Source: Pseudomonas brassicacearum subsp. brassicacearum
GTDB taxonomy: Bacteria > Pseudomonadota > Gammaproteobacteria > Pseudomonadales > Pseudomonadaceae
DNA: 64,000 nucleotides
Assembly: GCF_008801605.1 (NCBI RefSeq)
Contig: NZ_VZPJ01000014.1
Coordinates: 62,001 to 126,000 of the forward strand
Reading direction: 5' to 3'
Shown here: piece after piece, positions 33,460 through 40,765 of the stretch
Layout of the letters: each line of letters opens with the position of its first letter
How positions within the stretch are numbered: position 1 is the first letter of the stretch
Translations under genes and position numbers: made by a program
The notes under the pieces: model-generated
The model's input: only the letters and a program-made list of their open reading frames with translations
Database searches by the model: none
Told to the model about the DNA's origin: nothing

Positions 33460-34358
33460 GCGAGGGGAAAAGCGCCCCGCCGGTACTCGCTGGGGGTCTG
33501 GTTCATCTCTATCCGAAAATGCCGGTTGAAGTTGGACAAGTTGTTGTAGCCCACTTCAAAACAGATATCGGTCACGGGCATTTCGCTCTGCAACAGCAAG
33601 CGACAGGCGCGCTGGACCCGCAGCTTGCGCATCAGGTCAATGAAGCCGTGCCCGGTGATGCGCTTGAAGAACCGTGAGAAGCCCGGCTCGCTCATGTCCA
33701 ATTGACGAGCGATCACCGACAGGCGCAGGTCGCCAGTGAGTTCGGCTTGCAGGTATTCGAAGGCTCTATGGATGCGCTCGGAGCTGCGCGCATCGAGGGT
33801 CGGCGCGTAGCAAGGGCTCGCCAGGCTCAAGGCCTCGTCGCCAGGGGCTTGGTTGAGGGTGTGCAGCAGTTCCAGGAACAGCGCCAACCGCGCCAGTCCC
33901 TGGGCCGGGCCGATGGCTTCCAGCAGGTGCGCGGCCCGCCGCGCGGTGTTGCCGTCGAAGGTCAGGCCACGGCGGGCGCGTTCGAACAGGCCCTGCAGAT
34001 CGCCCAGTTCGGGCAGGGTTCGGCGCAAGGTCAGCAGCGTGGCACCGTCGAATTGCAAGACCACGTCACGCCCAGGCAGGTGCTCGCCCGGCGCCAGATC
34101 GCCCATCCAGTCGTGGGGCAAGTCCGGGCCAATCATCGCCACATGGCCTGGGCCAAACGGGCCGATGTAGTCGCCCGCCAGCAGTTTGCCGCTGCCCTGG
34201 CGGATCAGGTGGATTTCAAATTCAGGGTGATGGTTCCAACGCGCCATCGGGTACGGGTAGTCATGCTCGTACCAGCGAAAACTGTGTTCGGGCTCAGGCA
34301 GGATGACTTCCAGTTCGGCTGGTCGCTGCTCGAACAGCGGCGTTCGGTGATCAGGCAT
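33456..34358 (-). CDS. MtlR-like AraC-family regulator
   Basis: 300 aa. An N-terminal cupin-like sensor (RWNHHPEFEIHLIRQGSGKLL, GPFGPGHVAMIGPDLPHDW) precedes two AraC HTH motifs (LSVIARQLDMSEPGFSRFFK and VTDICFEVGYNNLSNFNRHF, ending TPSEYRRG). Length and pattern fit MtlR, the activator of mannitol/sorbitol/arabitol genes in P. fluorescens. It is divergent from a polyol-binding protein gene, which supports that role. A 16-bp perfect inverted repeat lies in the shared promoter region. Confidence 0.85.
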   Translation of the reverse strand: MPDHRTPLFEQRPAELEVILPEPEHSFRWYEHDYPYPMARWNHHPEFEIHLIRQGSGKLLAGDYIGPFGPGHVAMIGPDLPHDWMGDLAPGEHLPGRDVVLQFDGATLLTLRRTLPELGDLQGLFERARRGLTFDGNTARRAAHLLEAIGPAQGLARLALFLELLHTLNQAPGDEALSLASPCYAPTLDARSSERIHRAFEYLQAELTGDLRLSVIARQLDMSEPGFSRFFKRITGHGFIDLMRKLRVQRACRLLLQSEMPVTDICFEVGYNNLSNFNRHFRIEMNQTPSEYRRGAFPLA

Positions 34359-34436
34359 GTCGCGCCTCTTTTATCGTTATAGCGGGCACCTTACGCCGAG
34401 TGCGCAGCGGTTCGCCAGCCTCGGTCTGACCGCCCA

Positions 34437-34491
34437 CTGATACTTTTTTAACCCGGCCCTGTCGCGCTCAAGGGCGTTAAAAAAGTATCAG
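34437..34491. promoter_or_regulatory. Perfect 16-bp inverted repeat between mtlR-like gene and the binding-protein gene
   Basis: CTGATACTTTTTTAAC (34437-34452) and GTTAAAAAAGTATCAG (34476-34491) are exact inverted copies 23 nt apart; inside them GCCCT (34457-34461) pairs with AGGGC (34471-34475). T and A tracts are on the wrong sides for a terminator. Likely a regulatory site for the divergent genes; the two arms are centred about 39 bp apart. Confidence 0.6.
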
Positions 34492-34588
34492 CGCACGATC
34501 CTCCCTGCGTTTGTCGGCCTCCACAGGCGCTGCTGTAATCGGCTTGCCATTGGCGACGAACCGCTCAGCCCGACGCCACGGCCCCCAC

Positions 34589-34599
34589 AACAATAATAA
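34589..34599 (+). promoter_or_regulatory. CA motif AACAATAATAA upstream of the polyol-binding protein gene
   Basis: Two overlapping AANAANAA matches, 33-43 nt before the ATG at 34632. Further from the start than the others in the window. Confidence 0.45.
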
Positions 34600-34631
34600 T
34601 TCTGCGCCCAGGCGCAGCTCTGGAGAAGCTC

Positions 34632-35945
34632 ATGAAAACAGTGCCCAAGGTGCTTGTCATGTTCGCGGGATTGTCTTTTGCCCTCGCCGGACAGGCCGCC
34701 GAGACCCTCACCATCGCTACGGTGAACAACGCCGACATGATCCGCATGCAAAAACTCTCGAAAACCTTCGAGAGCGAGCACCCGGACATCACGTTGAACT
34801 GGGTGGTACTCGAAGAGAATGTCCTGCGCCAGCGCCTGACCACTGACATCGCAACCCAGGGCGGGCAGTTCGACGTGCTGACCATCGGCACCTACGAAAC
34901 CCCGCTGTGGGGGGCCAAGCACTGGCTCGAACCGATGACCAACCTGCCCGCAGAGTATGACCTGGAGGACATTTTTCCTGCCGTTCGCCAAGGCCTCTCG
35001 GTCAATGACACGCTTTACGCCCTGCCCTTTTACGGCGAAAGCACCGTCACCTATTACCGCACGGACCTGTTCAAACAGGCCGGCCTGAGCATGCCCGAGC
35101 AACCGACCTGGAGCCAGCTCGGTGAATTCGCTGCCAAGTTGCACCAACCTGACCAGGGCCAGTACGGCCTGTGTCTGCGGGGCAAGGCCGGTTGGGGCGA
35201 GAACATGGCGCTGCTCAGCACCCTGGCCAACACCTTCGGCGCCCGTTGGTTCGATGAACAATGGAAACCGCAGTTCGACAGCCCGCAATGGAAGGCCGCC
35301 GCGCAGTTCTACGTCGATACGCTGAAGAAGTACGGCCCGCCGGGCCTGACCAGCAACGGGTTCAACGAAACCCTGGCGCTGTTCAACAGCGGTAAATGTG
35401 CGATCTGGGTCGATGCCAGCGTCGCGGGCTCCTTCATCACCGACACCAGCCAAAGCAAGGTCGCCGACCGTGTGGGTTTCGCTGCCGCCCCCATCGAAGT
35501 GACCCATAAAGGTGCTTCCTGGTTGTATGCCTGGTCACTGGCGATTCCCACCAGCTCCCGGCACAAGGACGCCGCCAAGGCGTTCGTGGCCTGGGCCACG
35601 TCCAAGGACTACATCCAGTTGGTCGCCAGGCAGGACGGCATCAGCAATGTTCCGCCCGGCACGCGCATGTCCACCTACAGCGACGCCTACCTGAACGCCG
35701 CTCCGTTCGCCCGGATCACCTTGAAAATGATGCAGAACGCCGACCCGGCCCACCCCACCGCCGAACCGGTGCCGTACGTGGGCATCCAGTACGTGACGAT
35801 TCCAGAGTTCCAGGCCATCGGCACTTCCGTCGGCAAGCTGTTTACCGCCGCCCTCACCGGGCAGATCACGGTGGAACAGGCATTGGCCTCGGCGCAATCG
35901 AGTACCGAGCGGGAGATGAAGCGGGCCGGGTATCCCAAGAAATAA
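34632..35945 (+). CDS. Polyol ABC transporter substrate-binding protein (MtlE/SmoE type)
   Basis: 437 aa, extracellular solute-binding family 1. A signal peptide (LVMFAGLSFALAGQAAET) leads to ETLTIATVNNADMIRMQKLS, GGQFDVLTIGTYETPLWG, ALPFYGESTVTYYRTDLFKQ and WLYAWSLAIPTSS, typical of mannitol/sorbitol-binding proteins. In related strains this gene opens mtlEFGK. Here no permease or ATPase gene follows; a REPIN and then an SDR gene come next, so the transporter appears to have lost its membrane parts or to use those of another locus. Confidence 0.88.
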   Translation: MKTVPKVLVMFAGLSFALAGQAAETLTIATVNNADMIRMQKLSKTFESEHPDITLNWVVLEENVLRQRLTTDIATQGGQFDVLTIGTYETPLWGAKHWLEPMTNLPAEYDLEDIFPAVRQGLSVNDTLYALPFYGESTVTYYRTDLFKQAGLSMPEQPTWSQLGEFAAKLHQPDQGQYGLCLRGKAGWGENMALLSTLANTFGARWFDEQWKPQFDSPQWKAAAQFYVDTLKKYGPPGLTSNGFNETLALFNSGKCAIWVDASVAGSFITDTSQSKVADRVGFAAAPIEVTHKGASWLYAWSLAIPTSSRHKDAAKAFVAWATSKDYIQLVARQDGISNVPPGTRMSTYSDAYLNAAPFARITLKMMQNADPAHPTAEPVPYVGIQYVTIPEFQAIGTSVGKLFTAALTGQITVEQALASAQSSTEREMKRAGYPKK

Positions 35946-35984
35946 CGATTGGTACCCGCCCCGAGGCTAGAAGGTTTGCCCCGC

Positions 35985-36080
35985 TGTGGGAGCAAAGCTT
36001 GCTCGCGATACAGGCACCTCGATTTCTGAGAGACCGCATTTGCTTCATCGCGGGCAAGCCTTGCTCCCACAGTTTTTTTT
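35985..36080. repeat. REPIN followed by an eight-T run
   Basis: TGTGGGAGCAAAGCTTGCTCGCGAT faces ATCGCGGGCAAGCCTTGCTCCCACAG, ending at 36072, then TTTTTTTT (36073-36080). The last hairpin arm with its T-run can act as a terminator for the binding-protein gene. It sits where mtlFGK would be expected. Confidence 0.85.
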
Positions 36081-36102
36081 GTACTTCGAAAAGGACAACC
36101 CC

Positions 36103-36876
36103 ATGAAACGACTGGAAGGAAAAAGTGCCCTGGTGACCGGTGCCGCCCGTGGCATCGGCAGGACGTTCGCCCAGGCCTATATCTACGAGGGCGCCACAGT
36201 GGCGATCGCCGATATCGACCTGGAGCGGGCCCAGGCTACCGCCGCCGAACTGGGTGATAGTGCCTACGCGGTCAAAATGGACGTGACGGACCAGGCTTCG
36301 ATCGATCAGGCCATCGAGGCCGTGGTGGCCCAGGTGGGCAAGCTGGATATCCTGATCAACAACGCCGCGCTGTTCGACCTGGCACCCATCGTGGAAATCA
36401 CCCGCCAGAGCTACGAGCGGCTGTTTTCCATCAACGTCGCCGGCACGCTGTTCACCCTGCAGGCGGCGGCGCGGCAGATGATCCGCCAGGGCCATGGCGG
36501 CCGGATCATCAACATGGCCAGCCAGGCCGGTCGGCGTGGCGAAGCGCTGGTCGGTGTCTATTGCGCCACCAAGGCAGCGGTGATCAGCCTGACCCAGTCC
36601 GCCGGACTGGATCTGATCAAGCATCGGATCAACGTCAACGCCATCGCCCCCGGCGTGGTGGATGGCGAGCATTGGGATGGCGTGGATGCGCTGTTCGCCC
36701 GCCACGAAAACCTGCCCCTGGGGGAAAAGAAGCGCCAGGTCGGGCAACAGGTGCCCTATGGCCGGATGGGGACTGCGGAGGACCTCACCGGGATGGCGAT
36801 TTTCCTCGCCTCGGCGGAAAGCGAGTACGTGGTGGCGCAGACCTATAACGTCGATGGGGGGAACTGGATGAGCTGA
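36103..36876 (+). CDS. Sorbitol/polyol dehydrogenase, SDR family (SmoS type)
   Basis: 257 aa from the ATG at 36103, chosen because MKRLEGKSALVTGAARGIG is the family start and AAGGA lies 8 nt before it. Motifs: TGAARGIGRTF, INNAALFDLAPIVEI, NMASQAGRRGEALVGVYCATKAA (Ser, Tyr, Lys) and WDGVDALFARHENLPLGEKK. The aspartates in IADIDLERA favour NAD. The sequence pattern fits L-iditol/sorbitol 2-dehydrogenase of polyol operons (SmoS). Separated from the binding-protein gene by the REPIN. Confidence 0.87.
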   Translation: MKRLEGKSALVTGAARGIGRTFAQAYIYEGATVAIADIDLERAQATAAELGDSAYAVKMDVTDQASIDQAIEAVVAQVGKLDILINNAALFDLAPIVEITRQSYERLFSINVAGTLFTLQAAARQMIRQGHGGRIINMASQAGRRGEALVGVYCATKAAVISLTQSAGLDLIKHRINVNAIAPGVVDGEHWDGVDALFARHENLPLGEKKRQVGQQVPYGRMGTAEDLTGMAIFLASAESEYVVAQTYNVDGGNWMS

Positions 36877-37070
36877 TAATCTGCGATTTTATGGCCTTGA
36901 AACGACGGAAATGGACTTATTCGCCTGAAAGTTGATCCCACTATTTGAGGATTATCCCGAACGCTACCCAACTGTGCCGTTCCAAGGGATTTCAAAAGAG
37001 CGTGAATACCGTTGCCCCAGCGGGGCAAAAATTGCGCATCATAGGCGCCGTCCGCTCAAGGGAGATTTAC
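36877..37070. other. Intergenic region with one hairpin
   Basis: TTGCCCC-AGC-GGGGCAA at 37012-37028 is a perfect 7-bp hairpin followed on the plus strand by AAAA, so it is not a plus-strand terminator. Nothing else recognisable was found apart from the SD GGGAG before 37071. Confidence 0.4.
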
Positions 37071-37922
37071 ATGCGTGCCATTTCATCCGTCGTGGGTCTT
37101 GTCGTGCTGTCGCTGGGCCTGGTGTTCGCCACCAGTGCCGCGGCCACCGAAGAGACGCAACTGGTCGAGTCCATCAACCTTTACCGCAGCCAGTCCCAAA
37201 GCTGTGCCGGCCAGGCCTCGCTGGAGTTGCCACCGCTGGCGATGGATTCCCGGCTGATCCTGTCGGCTAACGGCATCGGTGACCTGCAGCAGGCGCTGGC
37301 GCGGGCGGCCTATCCAATGGTCAACGTGCAGGCCATCAGCCTGTCCGGGCCGCGCGATGCGCAATCGGCCATGAAAGCCGTCCAGGAAAGCTTCTGCCAG
37401 GTAGTACTCGACCCGCAGTTCGTCGACATCGGCGTCAGCCGCCTGGACCGCGAATGGCGCATCGTGCTGGCGCGCCCACTGTTGTCGGCGCGCCTGGGTG
37501 ACTGGCAAGCCGAGGGCCAGAAGCTGCTGAAGCTGATCAACAGTGCCCGCACCCAGCCACGTCGCTGCGGCACCGAAACCTTCGCCGCCACAACGCCGCT
37601 GGCCTGGAACGCCACCTTGGCCCTGGCCGCCGTGACCCACACCCGGGCCATGGCCAACAACAATTTCTTCGACCACAAGGACCGCGACAACCGCATGCCG
37701 GGCGACCGCGCCGAATTGGCCGGCTATCTGGGCCAGTTGATCGGCGAGAACATCGCCGCCGGACAGGACACCGCGCTCAAGGTGGTGGACGGCTGGCTGG
37801 CCAGCCCGGGGCACTGCGCCAACCTGATGAACCCACAGTTCCGCGAATTGGGCGCCGGGTATGCGACCGATCCGAAAAGCGATGCAGGGATCTATTGGAC
37901 GGCGATGTTTGGCACTCAATAG
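37071..37922 (+). CDS. Exported CAP/SCP-domain protein with a degenerate N-terminal repeat
   Basis: 283 aa from the ATG at 37071 (SD AAGGGAG; signal peptide VVGLVVLSLGLVFATSAAAT follows). The C-terminal half is a complete CAP domain: INSARTQPRRCGTETF, LAAVTHTRAMANNNFFDH, GENIAAGQDTALKVVDGWL, SPGHCANLMNPQFRELGAGY. The N-terminal half repeats the scheme weakly (ESINLYRSQSQSCAG with PPLAMDSRL, then FCQVVLDPQFVDIGVSRLDR) without the central His/Glu residues, so the protein looks like a tandem duplication with one decayed copy. CAP proteins bind lipids or act as secreted modulators; function here is unknown. Confidence 0.85.
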   Translation: MRAISSVVGLVVLSLGLVFATSAAATEETQLVESINLYRSQSQSCAGQASLELPPLAMDSRLILSANGIGDLQQALARAAYPMVNVQAISLSGPRDAQSAMKAVQESFCQVVLDPQFVDIGVSRLDREWRIVLARPLLSARLGDWQAEGQKLLKLINSARTQPRRCGTETFAATTPLAWNATLALAAVTHTRAMANNNFFDHKDRDNRMPGDRAELAGYLGQLIGENIAAGQDTALKVVDGWLASPGHCANLMNPQFRELGAGYATDPKSDAGIYWTAMFGTQ

Positions 37923-37944
37923 CGCGGTGGCCGGGCCAGCGCTT

Positions 37945-38037
37945 TCGCGAGCAAGCTCGCGCCCACAGGGGGCGTTGTGGTGGCCGTGCAATCAAGTTCC
38001 ACCACCAGCCAATGTGGGAGCGAGCTTGCTCGCGATA
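37945..38037. repeat. Outward-facing REP pair
   Basis: TCGCGAGCAAGCTCGCGCCCACAG at the left and TGTGGGAGCGAGCTTGCTCG at the right; the arms are in the opposite order to normal REPINs (tails inward). Between the CAP gene and the convergent LysR gene. Confidence 0.85.
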
Positions 38038-38055
38038 GCCATTGCTCGATCAACC

Positions 38056-38940
38056 TCAGTGTCCGTGGCTGAGCAGCACCTGTCGCAAATGCTGCATGAA
38101 CTGGCTCAATGAAGGTGATTGGGCCACCGGCTTGCGCTGCAACAGGCCGATCGAGCGCTTCGCCGGCTGGTCGATGGCGGTGACAGCACACTGCTCACCG
38201 ATGTTGAACACCGCCGTGCAACTGGCCGGCAACAGAGAAAATCCCAATCCTTCGCGCACCAGGGCCGTGGCCGTGCTCATGTGCGCCACTTCCCAGGCCG
38301 GCACAGGGTCAACGTTCAAATAGCGCAACGCAGCGTCAGCCAGGGGCCGGATGCTGGTGTCAGGCGTGAGGGCAATATAGGGTTGCCGCTTCCAGTCGTC
38401 CTGGCCGTCACGCTGCGGGTCCTTTTGGCTCAGCAACACCAGGTTGTCATCCAACAGGCGCACAAAGCTCAGTCCGGACAGATCGTCAGGCAACGAACTG
38501 ATGCCGGCGTCCACCTCTCCTCGCTGCACCCAGCCCATGACTTCCCCGGCGCGGCCGTCTAACAAACTCACCGTCACGCCGGGGTTTTCATGCTGGAAAG
38601 AAGCAATGGCAATGGGCAGGAATGACGCCGCAGCGGTGGGCAAGGCCGCCAGCCGGAGCGTGCCACGGCTCAGGCTCAGAGTGTCACGAGCATCGCGCAC
38701 GGCGTCGTTCATGTCCCGGAGCATGCGCCGGGCCTGGGGTAGAAAATGCTCACCGGCCGGAGTCAGCTCGACGCTGCGGGTATTACGCGCGAGCAACTGC
38801 AGCCCCATGCTCTCTTCCAATTTGCGGATGCTATAGCTCAGCGCCGGCTGGGACAGGTGCAACTGTTCGGCCGTGCGGGTAAAGCTCGAAGTCTCGGCAA
38901 TAAGGATGAAGGCACGAAGCTGACGAAAAGAAACGTTCAT
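38056..38940 (-). CDS. LysR-family regulator
   Basis: 294 aa. N-terminal HTH at residues 3-62 (RQLRAFILIAETSSFTRTAE, LHLSQPALSYSIRKLEESMG) and a type-2 periplasmic-binding effector domain (LRLAALPTAAASFLPIAIAS, HMSTATALVREGLGFSLLPA). Divergent from the AtuA-family pair and CitMHS transporter genes and probably their regulator; a perfect palindrome lies 20 nt upstream of its start. The coinducer is likely the carboxylate imported by the CitMHS protein. Confidence 0.92.
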   Translation of the reverse strand: MNVSFRQLRAFILIAETSSFTRTAEQLHLSQPALSYSIRKLEESMGLQLLARNTRSVELTPAGEHFLPQARRMLRDMNDAVRDARDTLSLSRGTLRLAALPTAAASFLPIAIASFQHENPGVTVSLLDGRAGEVMGWVQRGEVDAGISSLPDDLSGLSFVRLLDDNLVLLSQKDPQRDGQDDWKRQPYIALTPDTSIRPLADAALRYLNVDPVPAWEVAHMSTATALVREGLGFSLLPASCTAVFNIGEQCAVTAIDQPAKRSIGLLQRKPVAQSPSLSQFMQHLRQVLLSHGH

Positions 38941-38960
38941 GACCCACTCATAAAATTAAT

Positions 38961-38974
38961 GAATCAATTGATTC
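38961..38974. promoter_or_regulatory. Palindrome GAATCAATTGATTC, candidate LysR box
   Basis: A perfect 14-bp palindrome in the divergent promoter (flanks ATGAATC...GATTCTAT fit T-N11-A). TAAAATT occurs on both sides (38951-38957, 38981-38987). Position 20 nt from lysR and 66 nt from the operon start suits autoregulation plus activation. Confidence 0.55.
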
Positions 38975-39040
38975 TATCTTTAAAATTCACAGAATAATCC
39001 AGTCTCTCCACTATGGGGCCACCCCTCAGTGGAAAGCGAC

Positions 39041-40390
39041 ATGACAAAAACAATTCTCGTCGGCTGCGGTGCCGGTTTCGCCAATGATCGACCCGACGCC
39101 GCCCTGCGCCTGGCACAGGACCTGGCACAACGCAGCGGCAAGCGCTACATCATGCTGGAACTGCTGGCTGAACGGACCCTGGCCGAGGCGCAGCTACGCA
39201 AGCGCCTGGACCCGCAGGCGGGATACTCCGCGCGTCTGTTCGATTTCCTCGAGCCCATGCTGGACGTGTGCATCGAGGCCGGCATCCCGATCATCACCAA
39301 TGGCGGCGCCGCCAATCCCAGGGCGGCCGCGCAACGGTTGCGCCAGACGCTGGCGGGCCGCTTCCCTGCACTGAAAATCGCCTGTGTGCTGGGTGATGAC
39401 CTGTTGGAAGAAACACCGCCCCGTTACGAACGGTGGCTGTCCTCGGAGCCCTTGGAGCACCCCGTGTCGGTGAACGTCTATACCGGAGCCGACGGTATCG
39501 CCCAGGCGTTGGCCGAGGGCGCTGGCATCGTGCTGTGTGGCCGGGTCGCGGATCCGTCGCTGGCCGTGGGGGCGATCCGCCATGGGTTGGGTTGGTCGGC
39601 TGACGATTGGCAGAAAATGGCCGTCGCCACCACCGCAGGCCATCTGCTGGAGTGCTGCACCCAGGTCACCGGCGGCTATTTTGCTCATCCTGGGATGAAA
39701 GACGTTCCGGACCCGGCCAATCTCGGCTGCCCCATTGCTGAGATCCATCAGGATGGCCGCCTGATCATCGGCAAAACCCGCAACTGCGGCGGACGGGTCA
39801 GCGAACAGACCGTCAAGGAACAACTCCTTTACGAAGTACACGACCCTCGACGCTATCTGACGCCGGACGTGGTGCTGGACCTGGGCCAGGCCCGTGTACA
39901 GGACTTGGGTGATGACCGTGTTGAAATCAGTGGCCTGCTGGGTCACCCGCGTCCCGACACGCTCAAGGGTCTGGCGGGTGTGCGCGGCCTCTGGTTCGGC
40001 GAGGCGGAAATATCCTACGCGGGCCCCGGCGCCGTGGCGCGTGCCGCGCTGGCGCGGGAAATCCTGCTGCAGCGCTTCGACCAGTTGGCACCCGGGGTCC
40101 AGCCCTGGATCGACCTGTCCGGGGTCGCCAGCCTCTTCAACGACCAGGGCGGTCGATATCTGCAACAGCAACTGGCCCAGGCGCCCGCTCTGGAGGATGT
40201 GCGCGTGCGCATCGGCCTGACTCACACCGACCGACGGCTGGTGGAGGCCCTGCTGGCAGAGGTCGAGTCGCTCTACACCAACGGGCCGGCGGGCGGCGGT
40301 GGCGTCCGGCGACACCTCGCCGAGACCGTTACCACCCGCAGTTTCCTGCTGCCGCGAGATGAAATCCATACAACCCTGGAGTGGTACTGA
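39041..40390 (+). CDS. AtuA-family (DUF1446) protein
   Basis: 449 aa from the ATG at 39041 (MTKTILVGCGAGFANDRPDA). DUF1446 signatures: ITNGGAANPRAAAQRLRQ, CGRVADPSLAVGAIRHGLGW, LECCTQVTGGYFAHPGMKDV, IGKTRNCGGRVSEQTVKEQL and YEVHDPRRYLTPDVVLD. The family includes AtuA of citronellol/geraniol degradation, but most members lie in unrelated carboxylate clusters and no reaction is firmly known. It overlaps the next gene by one base (TGATG). With a CitMHS transporter downstream, a role in breaking down a tricarboxylate or hydroxyacid is more likely than terpene use. Confidence 0.85.
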   Translation: MTKTILVGCGAGFANDRPDAALRLAQDLAQRSGKRYIMLELLAERTLAEAQLRKRLDPQAGYSARLFDFLEPMLDVCIEAGIPIITNGGAANPRAAAQRLRQTLAGRFPALKIACVLGDDLLEETPPRYERWLSSEPLEHPVSVNVYTGADGIAQALAEGAGIVLCGRVADPSLAVGAIRHGLGWSADDWQKMAVATTAGHLLECCTQVTGGYFAHPGMKDVPDPANLGCPIAEIHQDGRLIIGKTRNCGGRVSEQTVKEQLLYEVHDPRRYLTPDVVLDLGQARVQDLGDDRVEISGLLGHPRPDTLKGLAGVRGLWFGEAEISYAGPGAVARAALAREILLQRFDQLAPGVQPWIDLSGVASLFNDQGGRYLQQQLAQAPALEDVRVRIGLTHTDRRLVEALLAEVESLYTNGPAGGGGVRRHLAETVTTRSFLLPRDEIHTTLEWY

Positions 40391-40713
40391 TGAACCTGGT
40401 CACCCTCGCCGACTATGCCCATGCCCGTGCTGGCGACAAGGGCAACATTCTCAGCATCGCCCTGTTTCCCCACGATCCGGCCCACTATCCGTGGCTGCTA
40501 CGGGAATTGACCTGCGCCCGAGTGGCCGAGCAATTCGCGACGCGACAACCCTCCAAGGTGCATCGCTATGAACTGCCGAACCTGAATGCACTGAATTTCG
40601 TGCTCGAGGACGCCCTGGAGGGCGGTGTGAATCGCAGTTGCGGTCTGGATCGCCATGGCAAGAGCCTGAGTTACCTGCTTCTGGCCTTGCGCCTGCCCGG
40701 ACCGCAAGGCTGA
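40390..40713 (+). CDS. AtuA-associated ferredoxin-fold small protein
   Basis: 107 aa. The start ATG at 40390 overlaps the stop of the AtuA gene (TGATG). Family features: LADYAHARAGDKGNILSIAL near the start, HRYELPNLNALNFVLEDALEGGV and SLSYLLLALRLP at the end. This small domain occurs either fused to or right after AtuA-type proteins, so the two most likely form one enzyme. No cysteines are arranged as an Fe-S site; the fold name is structural only. Confidence 0.82.
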   Translation: MNLVTLADYAHARAGDKGNILSIALFPHDPAHYPWLLRELTCARVAEQFATRQPSKVHRYELPNLNALNFVLEDALEGGVNRSCGLDRHGKSLSYLLLALRLPGPQG

Positions 40714-40740
40714 TCGACTCACCGCCCGCGAACCTTCGAC

Positions 40741-40748
40741 AACAATAA
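40741..40748 (+). promoter_or_regulatory. CA motif AACAATAA upstream of the CitMHS gene
   Basis: AACAATAA followed by AAAAGAGAGG, 18 nt before the ATG at 40766, overlapping the region of the SD. Suggests Hfq/Crc control of transporter translation. Confidence 0.55.
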
Positions 40749-40765
40749 AAAAGAGAGGCTGCAAC

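Noticed and set aside
34437..34491. The 16-bp inverted repeat as a bidirectional terminator
   Set aside because: T-tract is on the left and A-tract on the right of the stem, the reverse of a terminator, and it lies between divergent promoters.
39041..40390. Calling the DUF1446 gene atuA of terpene degradation
   Set aside because: No other atu genes (carboxylase, citronellyl-CoA enzymes) are present and the neighbour is a carboxylate symporter.
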